In this document: piece by piece, positions 48,200 through 56,797 of the stretch
Position numbering within the stretch: the first letter of the stretch is position 1
Layout: each line of letters starts with the position of its first letter
Notes under the pieces: generated by a model
What the model was told of the DNA's origin: nothing
The model's input: only the letters and a program-made list of their open reading frames with translations
Databases searched by the model: none
DNA from: Clostridia bacterium
GTDB taxonomy: Bacteria; Bacillota; Clostridia; TANB77; CAG-508
DNA length: 64,000 nucleotides
Direction of reading: 5' to 3'
NCBI GenBank assembly: GCA_017528375.1
Contig: JAFXOY010000113.1
Span: 53,032-117,031 of the forward strand
Made by a program: the position numbers and the translations under genes

Positions 48200-48658
48200 C
48201 TACTTTAACTTAATTAGATTTTCACCATATTCAACAGGTTCACCATCTTTTTTCAATATTTCTACTACTTCTCCATCAAATTCGGCTTCAATTTCATTCA
48301 TTAATTTCATAGCCTCTATGATGCAAGTCGTTGAACCTTTTTTTATTGTTTCACCAACATTTATATAACTTTCTTCATTAGGTGATGGTTTTGAGTAAAA
48401 TGTTCCTACCATTGGAGATTTTATAAATTTATATACTTGCTCATCTTTAGCACTATTGTTTGCAATATCAGAAACACTTTCAGATATGTTAATCTCCTCT
48501 TCTTTACATTCTTCTATTTTTTTAAAATTTACATTCTCAAATTTACCTGAATCTTTTTTCATGCTTATTTTAGTTCCATCTGGGAAATCTATTTCCAATG
48601 ATTCAAGCTTTGAACTTCCCATATCATCTATAAGCTTTTTTATATTTTCATAATCCAA
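48200..48658 (-). CDS. accB: Biotin carboxyl carrier protein
   Basis: AccB carries biotin for acetyl-CoA carboxylase. The 152-residue protein has a charged N-terminal linker (about 1-75) and a C-terminal biotinyl domain with EAMKLMN, whose Lys is biotinylated. The start is TTG at 48658, preceded by GGGGGGATAAAA. The ligase birA, which attaches the biotin, is in the same operon. Confidence 0.95.
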   Translation of the reverse strand: MDYENIKKLIDDMGSSKLESLEIDFPDGTKISMKKDSGKFENVNFKKIEECKEEEINISESVSDIANNSAKDEQVYKFIKSPMVGTFYSKPSPNEESYINVGETIKKGSTTCIIEAMKLMNEIEAEFDGEVVEILKKDGEPVEYGENLIKLK

Positions 48659-48672
48659 TTTTATCCCCCCTA

Positions 48673-49908
48673 CTATTTACTGTATTTTTTGAAAATTATA
48701 CTAGCATTTTGTCCACCAAATCCAAGTGAATTAGACATAGCAATATTTACATCTTTTTTTAGACATGTATTTGTTACTAAATTCAAATCACACTCTTCAT
48801 CTGGAACTTTATAATTAATTGTTGCCGGAATAACACCTTCTTCAATTGATTTTATGCAGAAGATTGCTTCAGTTGCACCAGCTGCACCTAAAAGATGTCC
48901 TATATTTCCTTTTGTTGAACTTACGTAAACATTTTTATATGCATCTCCTAAAGTATTTTTTATAGCAATTGTCTCTGTTAAATCATTTAGATGTGTTGAA
49001 GTTCCATGTGCATTTATATAATCTATTTCTTCTGGTTTGATGCAAGCATCTTGCATAGCTCTTTCCATTGCTCTTCTAGCGCCATTACCGTCAGGAGCAG
49101 GAGATGTAATATGATATCCATCAGAAGTTGCTCCATAGCCTATTACTTCAGCATAAATATGTGCTCCTCTTTTTACCGCATGTTCTAATTCTTCTAGAAC
49201 AATAACACCAGCACCTTCTCCCATTACAAATCCGCTTCTTTCTTTATCAAATGGTATTGATGCTCTTGATGTATCAGTTTCGCTTGTTAATGCTTTCATA
49301 TTCTCAAATCCAGCTACACTTGTTTTGCAAATTGCGGCTTCTGTACCACCTGCAAGTATTACATCTTCTAATCCTAGTTTTATTGTTTTATATGCTTCAC
49401 CAATTGAATGAGTTGACGAAGCACACGCTGTAACTATTGATACTGACTCACCTTTAGCTCCTAAATCAATTGCAATGTTTCCTGCTGGCATATTAACAAT
49501 TCCCATTGGAATAAACAATGGAGATACTCTTTTATTTCCTTTTGTATTGCAAGTGAAACATTGCTCTTCAACAGTATTAAAACCTCCAATACCTGTGCTT
49601 ACAAAAACTCCTAGTTTATCAAAATCAGTATTTTCCTTATTAATTCCACTATCGGTCAAAGCTTCTCTTGCTGAACATATTGCTATCAAAGAACATCTAT
49701 CAGTTCTTTTTATTGTTTTAACATCAAAATGGTCTTCAAAATTAAAGTTTTTTATTTCTGCATCCAATTTTGTTTTAAAATCTGTTGTGTCGAAAAAAGT
49801 AATATTATCAATTCCACATTTATTGTTTAATATACCTTCCCATGATTCTTTTGCTGTATTTCCTATTGGTGAAATCAAACCAATTCCTGTTACTACGACT
49901 CTTTTCAC
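48673..49908 (-). CDS. fabF: 3-oxoacyl-ACP synthase II
   Basis: FabF elongates acyl-ACP with malonyl-ACP. The 411-residue protein has the Cys-His-His triad in TACASSTHSIGEA, NAHGTSTHLND and KGNIGHLLGAAGATE. The start is GTG at 49908 with GGAGGAAAGAAAA upstream. It is the only ketosynthase in the cluster; no FabH is encoded in this window. Confidence 0.97.
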   Translation of the reverse strand: MKRVVVTGIGLISPIGNTAKESWEGILNNKCGIDNITFFDTTDFKTKLDAEIKNFNFEDHFDVKTIKRTDRCSLIAICSAREALTDSGINKENTDFDKLGVFVSTGIGGFNTVEEQCFTCNTKGNKRVSPLFIPMGIVNMPAGNIAIDLGAKGESVSIVTACASSTHSIGEAYKTIKLGLEDVILAGGTEAAICKTSVAGFENMKALTSETDTSRASIPFDKERSGFVMGEGAGVIVLEELEHAVKRGAHIYAEVIGYGATSDGYHITSPAPDGNGARRAMERAMQDACIKPEEIDYINAHGTSTHLNDLTETIAIKNTLGDAYKNVYVSSTKGNIGHLLGAAGATEAIFCIKSIEEGVIPATINYKVPDEECDLNLVTNTCLKKDVNIAMSNSLGFGGQNASIIFKKYSK

Positions 49909-49920
49909 TTTTCTTTCCTC

Positions 49921-50661
49921 CTACATTAACATTCCGCCATCAATATTTATTACTTGACCTGTAATATATGAACTATCTTCTGAAACTAAGAATTTTACTG
50001 CTTTTGCTACATCTTCAGTAGTTCCAAATCTTTTTAATGGTATTTGTTTTAAAATTTCGTCTTTAACTTCATTTTTTAATACTTCTGTCATCTTAGTTTG
50101 AATAAATCCAGGTGCAACTGCATTTACTGTTATGTTTCTACTAGCAACTTCTTTTGCTAAACTTTTTGTAAATCCTATTATCCCTGCTTTTGATGCAGAA
50201 TAATTTGTTTGACCTGCATTTCCTGAAACACCTACTACTGAAGATATGTTTACTATTCTACCTCTTTTAGCTTTTATCATATATGGAATTACATTTCTTG
50301 TTATATTAAAAGTTCCAACAAGATTTACATCAATAACATCTTCGAAATCTTCTTTTTTCATTCTCATCAATAATCCATCTTTTGTAATTCCTGCATTATT
50401 AATAAGGACATCTATTTTTCCAAAATCTGATATAACATTTTTTATAAATTCTTCTGTGTTTTCGAAATTTGATACATCACATTTATATGTATTTATTTTT
50501 ACACCTAATTTTTCTACTTGATTTATTAAGTCTTTTAAATCATCATTTTCAGTTCTATAGTTTGTTACAATATCATATCCATTTTTGGCTAACTCTAAAG
50601 CAATTTGCTTACCAATCCCTCGTGTTCCACCCGTAATAACTGCTACATTATTCATTTTCAT
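49921..50661 (-). CDS. fabG: 3-oxoacyl-ACP reductase
   Basis: FabG is a short-chain dehydrogenase that reduces 3-oxoacyl-ACP with NADPH. The 246-residue protein shows GGTRGIGKQ, NNAGIT, and the catalytic Ser, YSASK and IDGGMLM. Its start overlaps the end of fabD by 14 bases only when fabD is read in its shifted frame. This is the arrangement expected for translational coupling, and it supports the fabD frame change. Confidence 0.97.
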   Translation of the reverse strand: MKMNNVAVITGGTRGIGKQIALELAKNGYDIVTNYRTENDDLKDLINQVEKLGVKINTYKCDVSNFENTEEFIKNVISDFGKIDVLINNAGITKDGLLMRMKKEDFEDVIDVNLVGTFNITRNVIPYMIKAKRGRIVNISSVVGVSGNAGQTNYSASKAGIIGFTKSLAKEVASRNITVNAVAPGFIQTKMTEVLKNEVKDEILKQIPLKRFGTTEDVAKAVKFLVSEDSSYITGQVINIDGGMLM

Positions 50662-51596
50662 TCTCCTCTACAAAATTTATTACTTTTTCTAAAGTTTCAA
50701 CATCATTTATATTTAAGATATTGATTTCTTTTTCAGTATTCATTCTTTTTACAAAACCTGACAAAGTTTTACCGAGGTCCAATTTCTATAAATGTATCTA
50801 TCCCGTTATTAAGCATTAATTCTAATGATTTTGAAAATCTAACAGGACTAATTATATGTTTTTCAAGAATTTCTGCATAATTATCTGATTTTGTATAAAA
50901 CTTGCCATCTATGTTTTTTATAACTTTTGAACTAAATTCTCCAAAATGAGTTTTATCTAACTCATCTTTTAATAACTTAGCACTTTTAAATAGTTTCTCA
51001 GTATGGAAAGGTCCCGCAGTATTTAGAATTCGAACTTTTTTTGCTCCTAATTCTTTTGCAATTTCTCCAGCTTTTGTCACTGCCTCTGTTTCTCCTGAAA
51101 TAACTACTTGACCTGTGCAATTATAATTTACAGGAACTACAAATCCCTCAGATACTTGTGAGCATGCTTGCTCAACTTCAGCATCTTCTAAACCTAAAAT
51201 TGCTGCCATTGACCAGTCACCACTTGGTGCTAAGTCCTGCATATAGGTTCCTCTTTTTTCAATTATTTTTATTCCATCTTCTATGCTTAGTAAATTGCTA
51301 TATACAAGAGCAGCATATTCTCCTAAGCTTAAGCCAGCTGATATTTCTGCATGTATGTTGTTTTTCTTTAGAATTTCTAAAACACCTAAGCACATCGTTA
51401 GTATGCATATTTGAGTATATTTAGTTTCGTTTAATTTATTTTCTGTGTTATTGAAAGATATATCAGCCACATCAATTCCAGTTAATTTTTTAGCTTTATC
51501 ATATAAAATTTTTACTTCATCAAATTTTTCATATAAGTCTTTTCCCATTCCAGCAACTTGTGAACCTTGCCCTGGAAATAAAAATCCTATTTTCAT
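50648..51596 (-). CDS. fabD: Malonyl-CoA:ACP transacylase, two frames joined at a CGG codon
   Basis: FabD loads malonate onto acyl carrier protein. The first frame starts MKIGFLFPGQGSQVAGMG at 51596 and has the active-site GLSLGEYAAL and GPFHTEKL. It ends FIEIGP-CGG-TAA at 50769. In the +1 frame the expected C-terminus continues directly (GGT AAA ACT TTG = GKTLSGFVKRM...) to a TAA at 50648. Skipping the C at 50774 therefore gives EIGPGKTLSGF and a 315-residue protein of standard family length. The unshifted product (275 residues) would lack the conserved end. No second fabD is in the window, and the enzyme is normally essential. Confidence 0.85.
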
Positions 51597-51598
51597 TT

Positions 51599-52210
51599 TT
51601 ATCCTATCCTTTTTAAAAATATTTTTTCTAATTTGTTACAAAACTCGGCTATAAATTCTTCTACATTTAGAACTATTCCATATTCTTTTTTTAGAGAAGT
51701 TGCAATATTATCTAGCTCTTTATTAAACTTAATTTGAGAATTATTTATACCTATTCCAATCACAATAAATTTAACAACATTCCCTCTAACTTTGCTTTCT
51801 GTTAGTATTCCTCCTACTTTTTTTCCGTTTATATACAGGTCATTTGGAGGTTTAATATCAACATTTACATTGTATTTTTCTTTTATAATACTAACAATAA
51901 CATTTGCAATTCCTGTTGTTATTCCTTTGATTTTTTCAATACTGCAATTAAGCTCAATATAAAAAGAAAATGTAATATTATTTTCCGTTGTGTACCATAT
52001 TCTTCCGTGAGTTCCTATACCTGATGTTTGATTTTTTGCTCTTATTAACAAACCATTTTTTATTTTTTTATTTTCAATTCTTCTCCATATTTCTTTTTGT
52101 GTTGAATCTATTTCATCATAACAAATATAATTTCGTCCAAGCACAGTCGTGTCTAACTTTTCTAAATTCTTTTTACACTGAAACTCTGTTAATTCTTGCA
52201 ATATTTTCAT
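51599..52210 (-). CDS. birA: Biotin-[acetyl-CoA carboxylase] ligase
   Basis: BirA attaches biotin to the lysine of AccB. The 203-residue protein contains the catalytic domain only: TSGIGTHGRIWYT (biotinyl-AMP loop), KPPNDLYINGKKVGGIL with the catalytic Lys, and IGIGINNSQ. It lacks the N-terminal DNA-binding domain of repressor-type BirA, so it should not act as an operon regulator. The first 38 bases overlap the acyl-ligase gene. A TTG three codons later would have a better-spaced ribosome site. Confidence 0.88.
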   Translation of the reverse strand: MKILQELTEFQCKKNLEKLDTTVLGRNYICYDEIDSTQKEIWRRIENKKIKNGLLIRAKNQTSGIGTHGRIWYTTENNITFSFYIELNCSIEKIKGITTGIANVIVSIIKEKYNVNVDIKPPNDLYINGKKVGGILTESKVRGNVVKFIVIGIGINNSQIKFNKELDNIATSLKKEYGIVLNVEEFIAEFCNKLEKIFLKRIG

Positions 52211-53861
52211 CCCTTTTAATTTTATTAGTTGATGTTTTTATTAATGGCTCTTCTGAAAATACAATACCTTTTATTGCTTTATAGCTTGGAATTGTACTGT
52301 TTACTTGCTTTATTTTTTCATGGAATTTTTCATATATTTCATCAATTGTAGTTATCTTATAGATATCTTGAACTTCATTTTTATCATATACAATTTCAAC
52401 ATTTAATTTGATATCACCTTTAGTTTTATTGGTTGTTTTACCAAATATAAATGATTCTCTTACACCTTCAATTTTGTTAACTAACTTTTCCATTTCTTCT
52501 GGAAAAATATTCTTTCCATTCTTTAAAACAATTACACTTTTCTTTCTTCCACAAATATAAATAAATCCATCTTCATCTATTTTTGCTAAATCACCTGTAT
52601 ATAGCCATCCATCTTTTATAACTTTTTTAGTAGCTTCGTCATCATTTAAATAACCAAGCATTACATTGTCCCCTTTAACAATTAATTCTCCCATTCCATC
52701 AATATCTGGATTATCAATTTTTGCTTCAATTCCTGGAAGCGCCTTACCAATTGAAGACAATCTATAATTTTCTTCTGATTCTACTGAAATAACAGGTGAT
52801 GCTTCAGTTAAACCATATCCTTGAACTAAATTAAATCCCCAAATTCTAAAAGTTTTTTCTACTTCAGGATCTAACGCCGCTGCTCCACTAATAAGCAATT
52901 TTGTATTATTATCAATACTTTCGTGTATCTGTTTGAAAATTTTCCTACGTTCCTGCATTGAATAATTTTGAGCTTTTTCCTCTAGTTCCTCTAATAATTC
53001 TAAATGGCCCTCTTTTTCAAATTTTTTTCTTATATTTTTGTATAAATTTTCATATATAGCAGGCACACATAATAGTACTGAAATTTGATTATCTTTTAAA
53101 TCTTGAGCTATATGTTTTAAGCCTCTTCCGAATACTATTCTTGCTCCAACACTAAGCGGAAATAGAAATCCGACTGTGCATTCAAATACATGATGTAATG
53201 GTAAAATTGAAAGAAATGAATCATTTTCGTCAACATTAAGAGTTTTACCAATTGCATCTATATTTGAGCAAATATTTTTATGTGATAACATTACAGCTTT
53301 AGATTTTGAAGTTGTTCCTGAAGTGAATAATAATATGTTCATTTTATCGTCATTTATTTTACTGTTTATAAACTCTTTATTTCCATTTAATACAAGCTGT
53401 TTTCCTGTTTCTATTAAATCTTTTTGAAGTAAAGTTTTTTCTTTTTTTCTTTCTCCCATTGATATTAATAATTTCAAATTATTATCATTTTTCTTACTTA
53501 TTTTTTCTAAAACCTCTTCAAATTTCTCATCAAAAAATATTGCCTCAACCTCAGACCTTTTTATTAAACTTTCAAGTTCCTTTTCAGGTAGCATTTTATC
53601 TAATGGAACAACAACTCCTGTTCCACACACAATCGATAAATATGCAATTTCCCAATTGTAACTATTTTGACCAATTACTGCTATTCTTTTTCCTTGTAAT
53701 CCTTTATTTATTAATGCAGTTCCTAAACTATCTACATTATTTTTTACTTCTTTATATGTAATATTTTTATCATCTATTTTATATGCAACATTATCTCCAT
53801 ATTTTTCAGCGCTATTTATTAACATTTCCTTAATATTAGCTATTTTCAAAAGATTATCCAT
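52173..53861 (-). CDS. AMP-dependent acyl-CoA/acyl-ACP ligase
   Basis: This 562-residue ANL-superfamily ligase activates a carboxylic acid as the acyl adenylate and passes it to a thiol. Visible motifs are LLFTSGTTSKSKAVMLSH (P-loop), YGLTEASPVIS, and WLYTGDLAKIDEDGFIYICGRKKSVIVLKNGKN. As the first gene of the fatty-acid operon it probably activates exogenous or recycled fatty acids, as CoA or ACP thioesters. Which thiol it uses cannot be read from sequence. The start has GAGAGGAATG. Confidence 0.88.
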   Translation of the reverse strand: MDNLLKIANIKEMLINSAEKYGDNVAYKIDDKNITYKEVKNNVDSLGTALINKGLQGKRIAVIGQNSYNWEIAYLSIVCGTGVVVPLDKMLPEKELESLIKRSEVEAIFFDEKFEEVLEKISKKNDNNLKLLISMGERKKEKTLLQKDLIETGKQLVLNGNKEFINSKINDDKMNILLFTSGTTSKSKAVMLSHKNICSNIDAIGKTLNVDENDSFLSILPLHHVFECTVGFLFPLSVGARIVFGRGLKHIAQDLKDNQISVLLCVPAIYENLYKNIRKKFEKEGHLELLEELEEKAQNYSMQERRKIFKQIHESIDNNTKLLISGAAALDPEVEKTFRIWGFNLVQGYGLTEASPVISVESEENYRLSSIGKALPGIEAKIDNPDIDGMGELIVKGDNVMLGYLNDDEATKKVIKDGWLYTGDLAKIDEDGFIYICGRKKSVIVLKNGKNIFPEEMEKLVNKIEGVRESFIFGKTTNKTKGDIKLNVEIVYDKNEVQDIYKITTIDEIYEKFHEKIKQVNSTIPSYKAIKGIVFSEEPLIKTSTNKIKRDENIARINRVSV

Positions 53862-53954
53862 ATATTCATTCCTCTCTTTTCAAGCAATTGTTTTAATTTA
53901 ATCACTAAAATCTTAAAAAGTCACTATACCAAGTGGTCAGATGTTATAAAAAAC

Positions 53955-53994
53955 AAAAAAGACTTTATAAATTTGCTTTATAAAATCTTTTTTA
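53955..53994 (-). terminator. Terminator after tcdA
   Basis: AAAAAGACTTTATAAA pairs with TTTATAAAATCTTTTT (one mismatch) and is followed by a T-rich stretch on the minus strand. It separates tcdA from the fatty-acid operon. Confidence 0.8.
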
Positions 53995-54007
53995 TTTAAA
54001 ATAATTT

Positions 54008-54757
54008 TTATTCTTTAATTAAATCTTTTATAACCTCTCCAGCTATAATTAATCCAGCAACAGATGGAACAAATGAAATACTTCCTGGAACTTGATTTTT
54101 AGCTGTACATTTTCTTTTAGTTCCTGGAGGACATACACAATTATTTTTACAACTGATTTCTTCTGTTTCTTCTGGCTTAATTGGATCTTCCTTAGAATAA
54201 ACCACCTTTAATTTTTTAATTCCTCTTTGTTTCAATTCTTTTCTCATTACTTTTGCAAGTGGACATACACTAGTTTTATATATATCTGTAACTTCAAACC
54301 TTGTTGGGTCTAATTTATTTCCAGTTCCCATACTTGAAATAATTGGAATATTTAATCTGTTAGCTCTCATTACTAATTCAATTTTTGCTGTTACTGTGTC
54401 TACACTATCTACAATATAATCAACTGAATTATCCAATATTTCTTGACTATTTGGCATAAAGAACTCTTGATATATTTCAACATTTGCTTTTGGATTTATA
54501 TCTAAAATTCTTTCCTTTGCAACCTCAACTTTTTGTTTTCCTATTGTACTTCTTGTTGCTATTATTTGTCTATTTAAATTAGTTAGGCAAACTTTGTCAT
54601 CATCTACTAAAATAAAATTTTGCACTCCTGCTCTTACAAGTCCTTCAACAACATATGAACCTACTCCACCAATTCCAAATATAGCAACCTTTGCATTATT
54701 TAATTTTTCTATTCCTTCTTTTCCTATTAATAATTCTGTTCTTGAAAATTGATTCAT
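54008..54757 (-). CDS. tcdA: tRNA threonylcarbamoyladenosine dehydratase
   Basis: TcdA (CsdL) cyclises t6A37 of tRNA to ct6A using ATP. The 249-residue E1-like protein has the nucleotide-binding VAIFGIGGVGSYVVEGLVRAG (residues about 23-43), DDDKVCLTNLNRQ, the SMGTGNKLDPT segment and two cysteine pairs (CKNNCVCPPG, KRKC) that may bind metal. It is a single gene between terminators. The start follows AGGAGATG. Confidence 0.92.
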   Translation of the reverse strand: MNQFSRTELLIGKEGIEKLNNAKVAIFGIGGVGSYVVEGLVRAGVQNFILVDDDKVCLTNLNRQIIATRSTIGKQKVEVAKERILDINPKANVEIYQEFFMPNSQEILDNSVDYIVDSVDTVTAKIELVMRANRLNIPIISSMGTGNKLDPTRFEVTDIYKTSVCPLAKVMRKELKQRGIKKLKVVYSKEDPIKPEETEEISCKNNCVCPPGTKRKCTAKNQVPGSISFVPSVAGLIIAGEVIKDLIKE

Positions 54758-54810
54758 TATTTTTTACATCTCCTAAATATTTCATTTTTATGTTCCCATT
54801 ATATCATATT

Positions 54811-54845
54811 AAAACCCGATTTACAATTATAGTAAATCGGGTTTT
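54811..54845 (-). terminator. Terminator after ftsH
   Basis: A perfect 14-bp stem AAAACCCGATTTAC (54811-54824) with GTAAATCGGGTTTT (54832-54845) starts 11 bases after the ftsH stop. Confidence 0.88.
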
Positions 54846-54855
54846 AGTCAGGTTA

Positions 54856-56676
54856 TTATTCTTTTATTGAATCTGCCTTATCATCAGGATTAATTAAAAT
54901 TTTGTTCTGCAGAAAGTTTTGTACTTCTTCTGCTGATAAAATTTCTTTTTCCATTAATGCATTAGCAAGTTCAATAATTATTTCTTTATTTTCTGTAATA
55001 ATTTTTATTGATTTTTCATAAGCACCTTTGCATATTTTTTCAGCTTCAGAAGTATTCTTCTGTATCAAAACTGAATCAAATTGTTCATCTCCAACCAAAG
55101 TTAATAATGAATCATGCATTGCATATTTCAATATCATACTATATGCTATTTTAGATGCTCCTTTCAAATCAGCTTCTGGGCCACTAGAAACCTTATTTAA
55201 GATTACCTTTTCTGCTGCCTTTCCTGCATATGAAACAACCATCTCTGAAATAGCATCTTCTTTGGTTAAGTAAGATCTTTCCTCTGAATCATTGAAAAGA
55301 TTGTAGCCTCCTGCATTTCCTCTTGGGACTATCGATATTCCGAGGTTTTCGACATTAGGACGTAATACCGCAGAAACAATTGCGTGCCCAGATTCATGTA
55401 TTGCACTATGATATTTTTCCTCTTCTGTAACACGACGGTTCTTCTTTTCAAGGCCTACTACAATACGTGCAAAAGCTTCATCAATATCTTCCTGCTGAAT
55501 TGTTTTTGCTTCGCGATTTACCGCAAGTATTGCGGCTTCATTTAGCAAATTACGAAGCTCTGCTCCTGAGAAGCCAACTGTTTTTTTCGATACTTCTTCC
55601 AGATTAACAGATTCATCCAGTTTTTTGTTTTTGGAATGTACATCCAATATTTTTGTTCTGGCATACAAGTCTGGCATTGGTATATAGATTTTCCTATCAA
55701 ATCTACCAGGTCTTGTTATTGCAGGATCCAAAATTTCCGGATAATTAGTTGCAGCAATAACTACAACTCCACTTGAGCTGTCAAATCCATCCATTTCAGC
55801 TAATAATTGATTTAATGTCTGCTCACTATTATGACTTTCAGAAGAATATCGCTTTGCTCCAATAGTATCAATTTCATCAATAAAAATAATACTTGGGGCT
55901 TTTGCTCTTGCTTTTTTGAAAAGTGTTCTTACTCTTCCTGAACCGACTCCAACATACGTATCATCGAATGAAGAACCAGTTACCTGGAAAAACGGAACAT
56001 CTGCTTCACCAGCAATAGCTTTTGCAAGAAGAGTTTTTCCTACTCCAGGATCTCCTGTAAGCAGTATACCTTTTGGAATTTTAGCTCCCATCTCTGTATA
56101 CTTTTCAGGATCCTTTAGAAAACAAACTATTTCTTGTAACTGCTGTTTTTCTTCATCAATTCCAGCTACGTCATCAAAATGGATATTAGAAGTTGCTTCT
56201 TTTCCAAATTTTTTACGGTTAAATAATGGATCATCATCTAATTCGATTTCACCATCATCATCCCGAGTTTTATAAGCTGCTATAGATAAACAAATAAATA
56301 ATAAAACAATCATTATAATAGTTATTATATCCATAACTTTGTTTGCCAATCTTTCTAATATTTGTAAAAAGCTTTCCTGTTTTATTGCAAAATCTATTTG
56401 TTTATTATTTTGTATTGCTTCTGTAACTAAGTCAGAAACTGCTTCAACACTCGGAATTTTAACTGTCTGTTCTTTTCCATCTTTCAGCTTAATTTTTGCT
56501 TTTTCTGAGTTTAGTACAACTTCTACATTCTCTACTTCATCACTTTGTACATGTGATACAAACTCAGCATACGAAATTTCTTTTTTACTTTGTACTTCTT
56601 CATAAATGCCTATTAAAGTAAAGATTATTGCAATAAATAAGCAAACAGCAATCCGTAATATTTTATTCTTTTTCAT
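54856..56676 (-). CDS. ftsH: FtsH-like ATP-dependent membrane protease
   Basis: This 606-residue FtsH-family AAA+ zinc metalloprotease has membrane helices near 8-24 and 115-135 enclosing an extracytoplasmic domain. The AAA core has a Walker A of GDPGVGKT instead of the common GPPGTGKT, Walker B IIFIDEID, and the second region of homology RPGRFDR. The protease motif is HESGH. It is a divergent member, and a second, canonical ftsH is likely elsewhere. The gene contains one in-frame CGG (56265-56263, Arg in a linker) that is read without a shift. Its codon use looks slightly richer in G+C than its neighbours. The start has GGAGG. Confidence 0.9.
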   Translation of the reverse strand: MKKNKILRIAVCLFIAIIFTLIGIYEEVQSKKEISYAEFVSHVQSDEVENVEVVLNSEKAKIKLKDGKEQTVKIPSVEAVSDLVTEAIQNNKQIDFAIKQESFLQILERLANKVMDIITIIMIVLLFICLSIAAYKTRDDDGEIELDDDPLFNRKKFGKEATSNIHFDDVAGIDEEKQQLQEIVCFLKDPEKYTEMGAKIPKGILLTGDPGVGKTLLAKAIAGEADVPFFQVTGSSFDDTYVGVGSGRVRTLFKKARAKAPSIIFIDEIDTIGAKRYSSESHNSEQTLNQLLAEMDGFDSSSGVVVIAATNYPEILDPAITRPGRFDRKIYIPMPDLYARTKILDVHSKNKKLDESVNLEEVSKKTVGFSGAELRNLLNEAAILAVNREAKTIQQEDIDEAFARIVVGLEKKNRRVTEEEKYHSAIHESGHAIVSAVLRPNVENLGISIVPRGNAGGYNLFNDSEERSYLTKEDAISEMVVSYAGKAAEKVILNKVSSGPEADLKGASKIAYSMILKYAMHDSLLTLVGDEQFDSVLIQKNTSEAEKICKGAYEKSIKIITENKEIIIELANALMEKEILSAEEVQNFLQNKILINPDDKADSIKE

Positions 56677-56797
56677 TTGTAATAACCTCCATAAAATTAT
56701 TTATTGGAATTTTTAGTGCACCTGACAACACTAATTACTCTATATAAACGGAACTTTGTCCGAAAATTTATAATTAAGATTATATCACAAAATTATG

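Noticed and set aside
53924-53940. ACCA-AG-TGGT palindrome upstream of the acyl ligase as the TetR operator
   Set aside because: Only four bases per arm match and no second copy was found; too weak to call without comparison to relatives.
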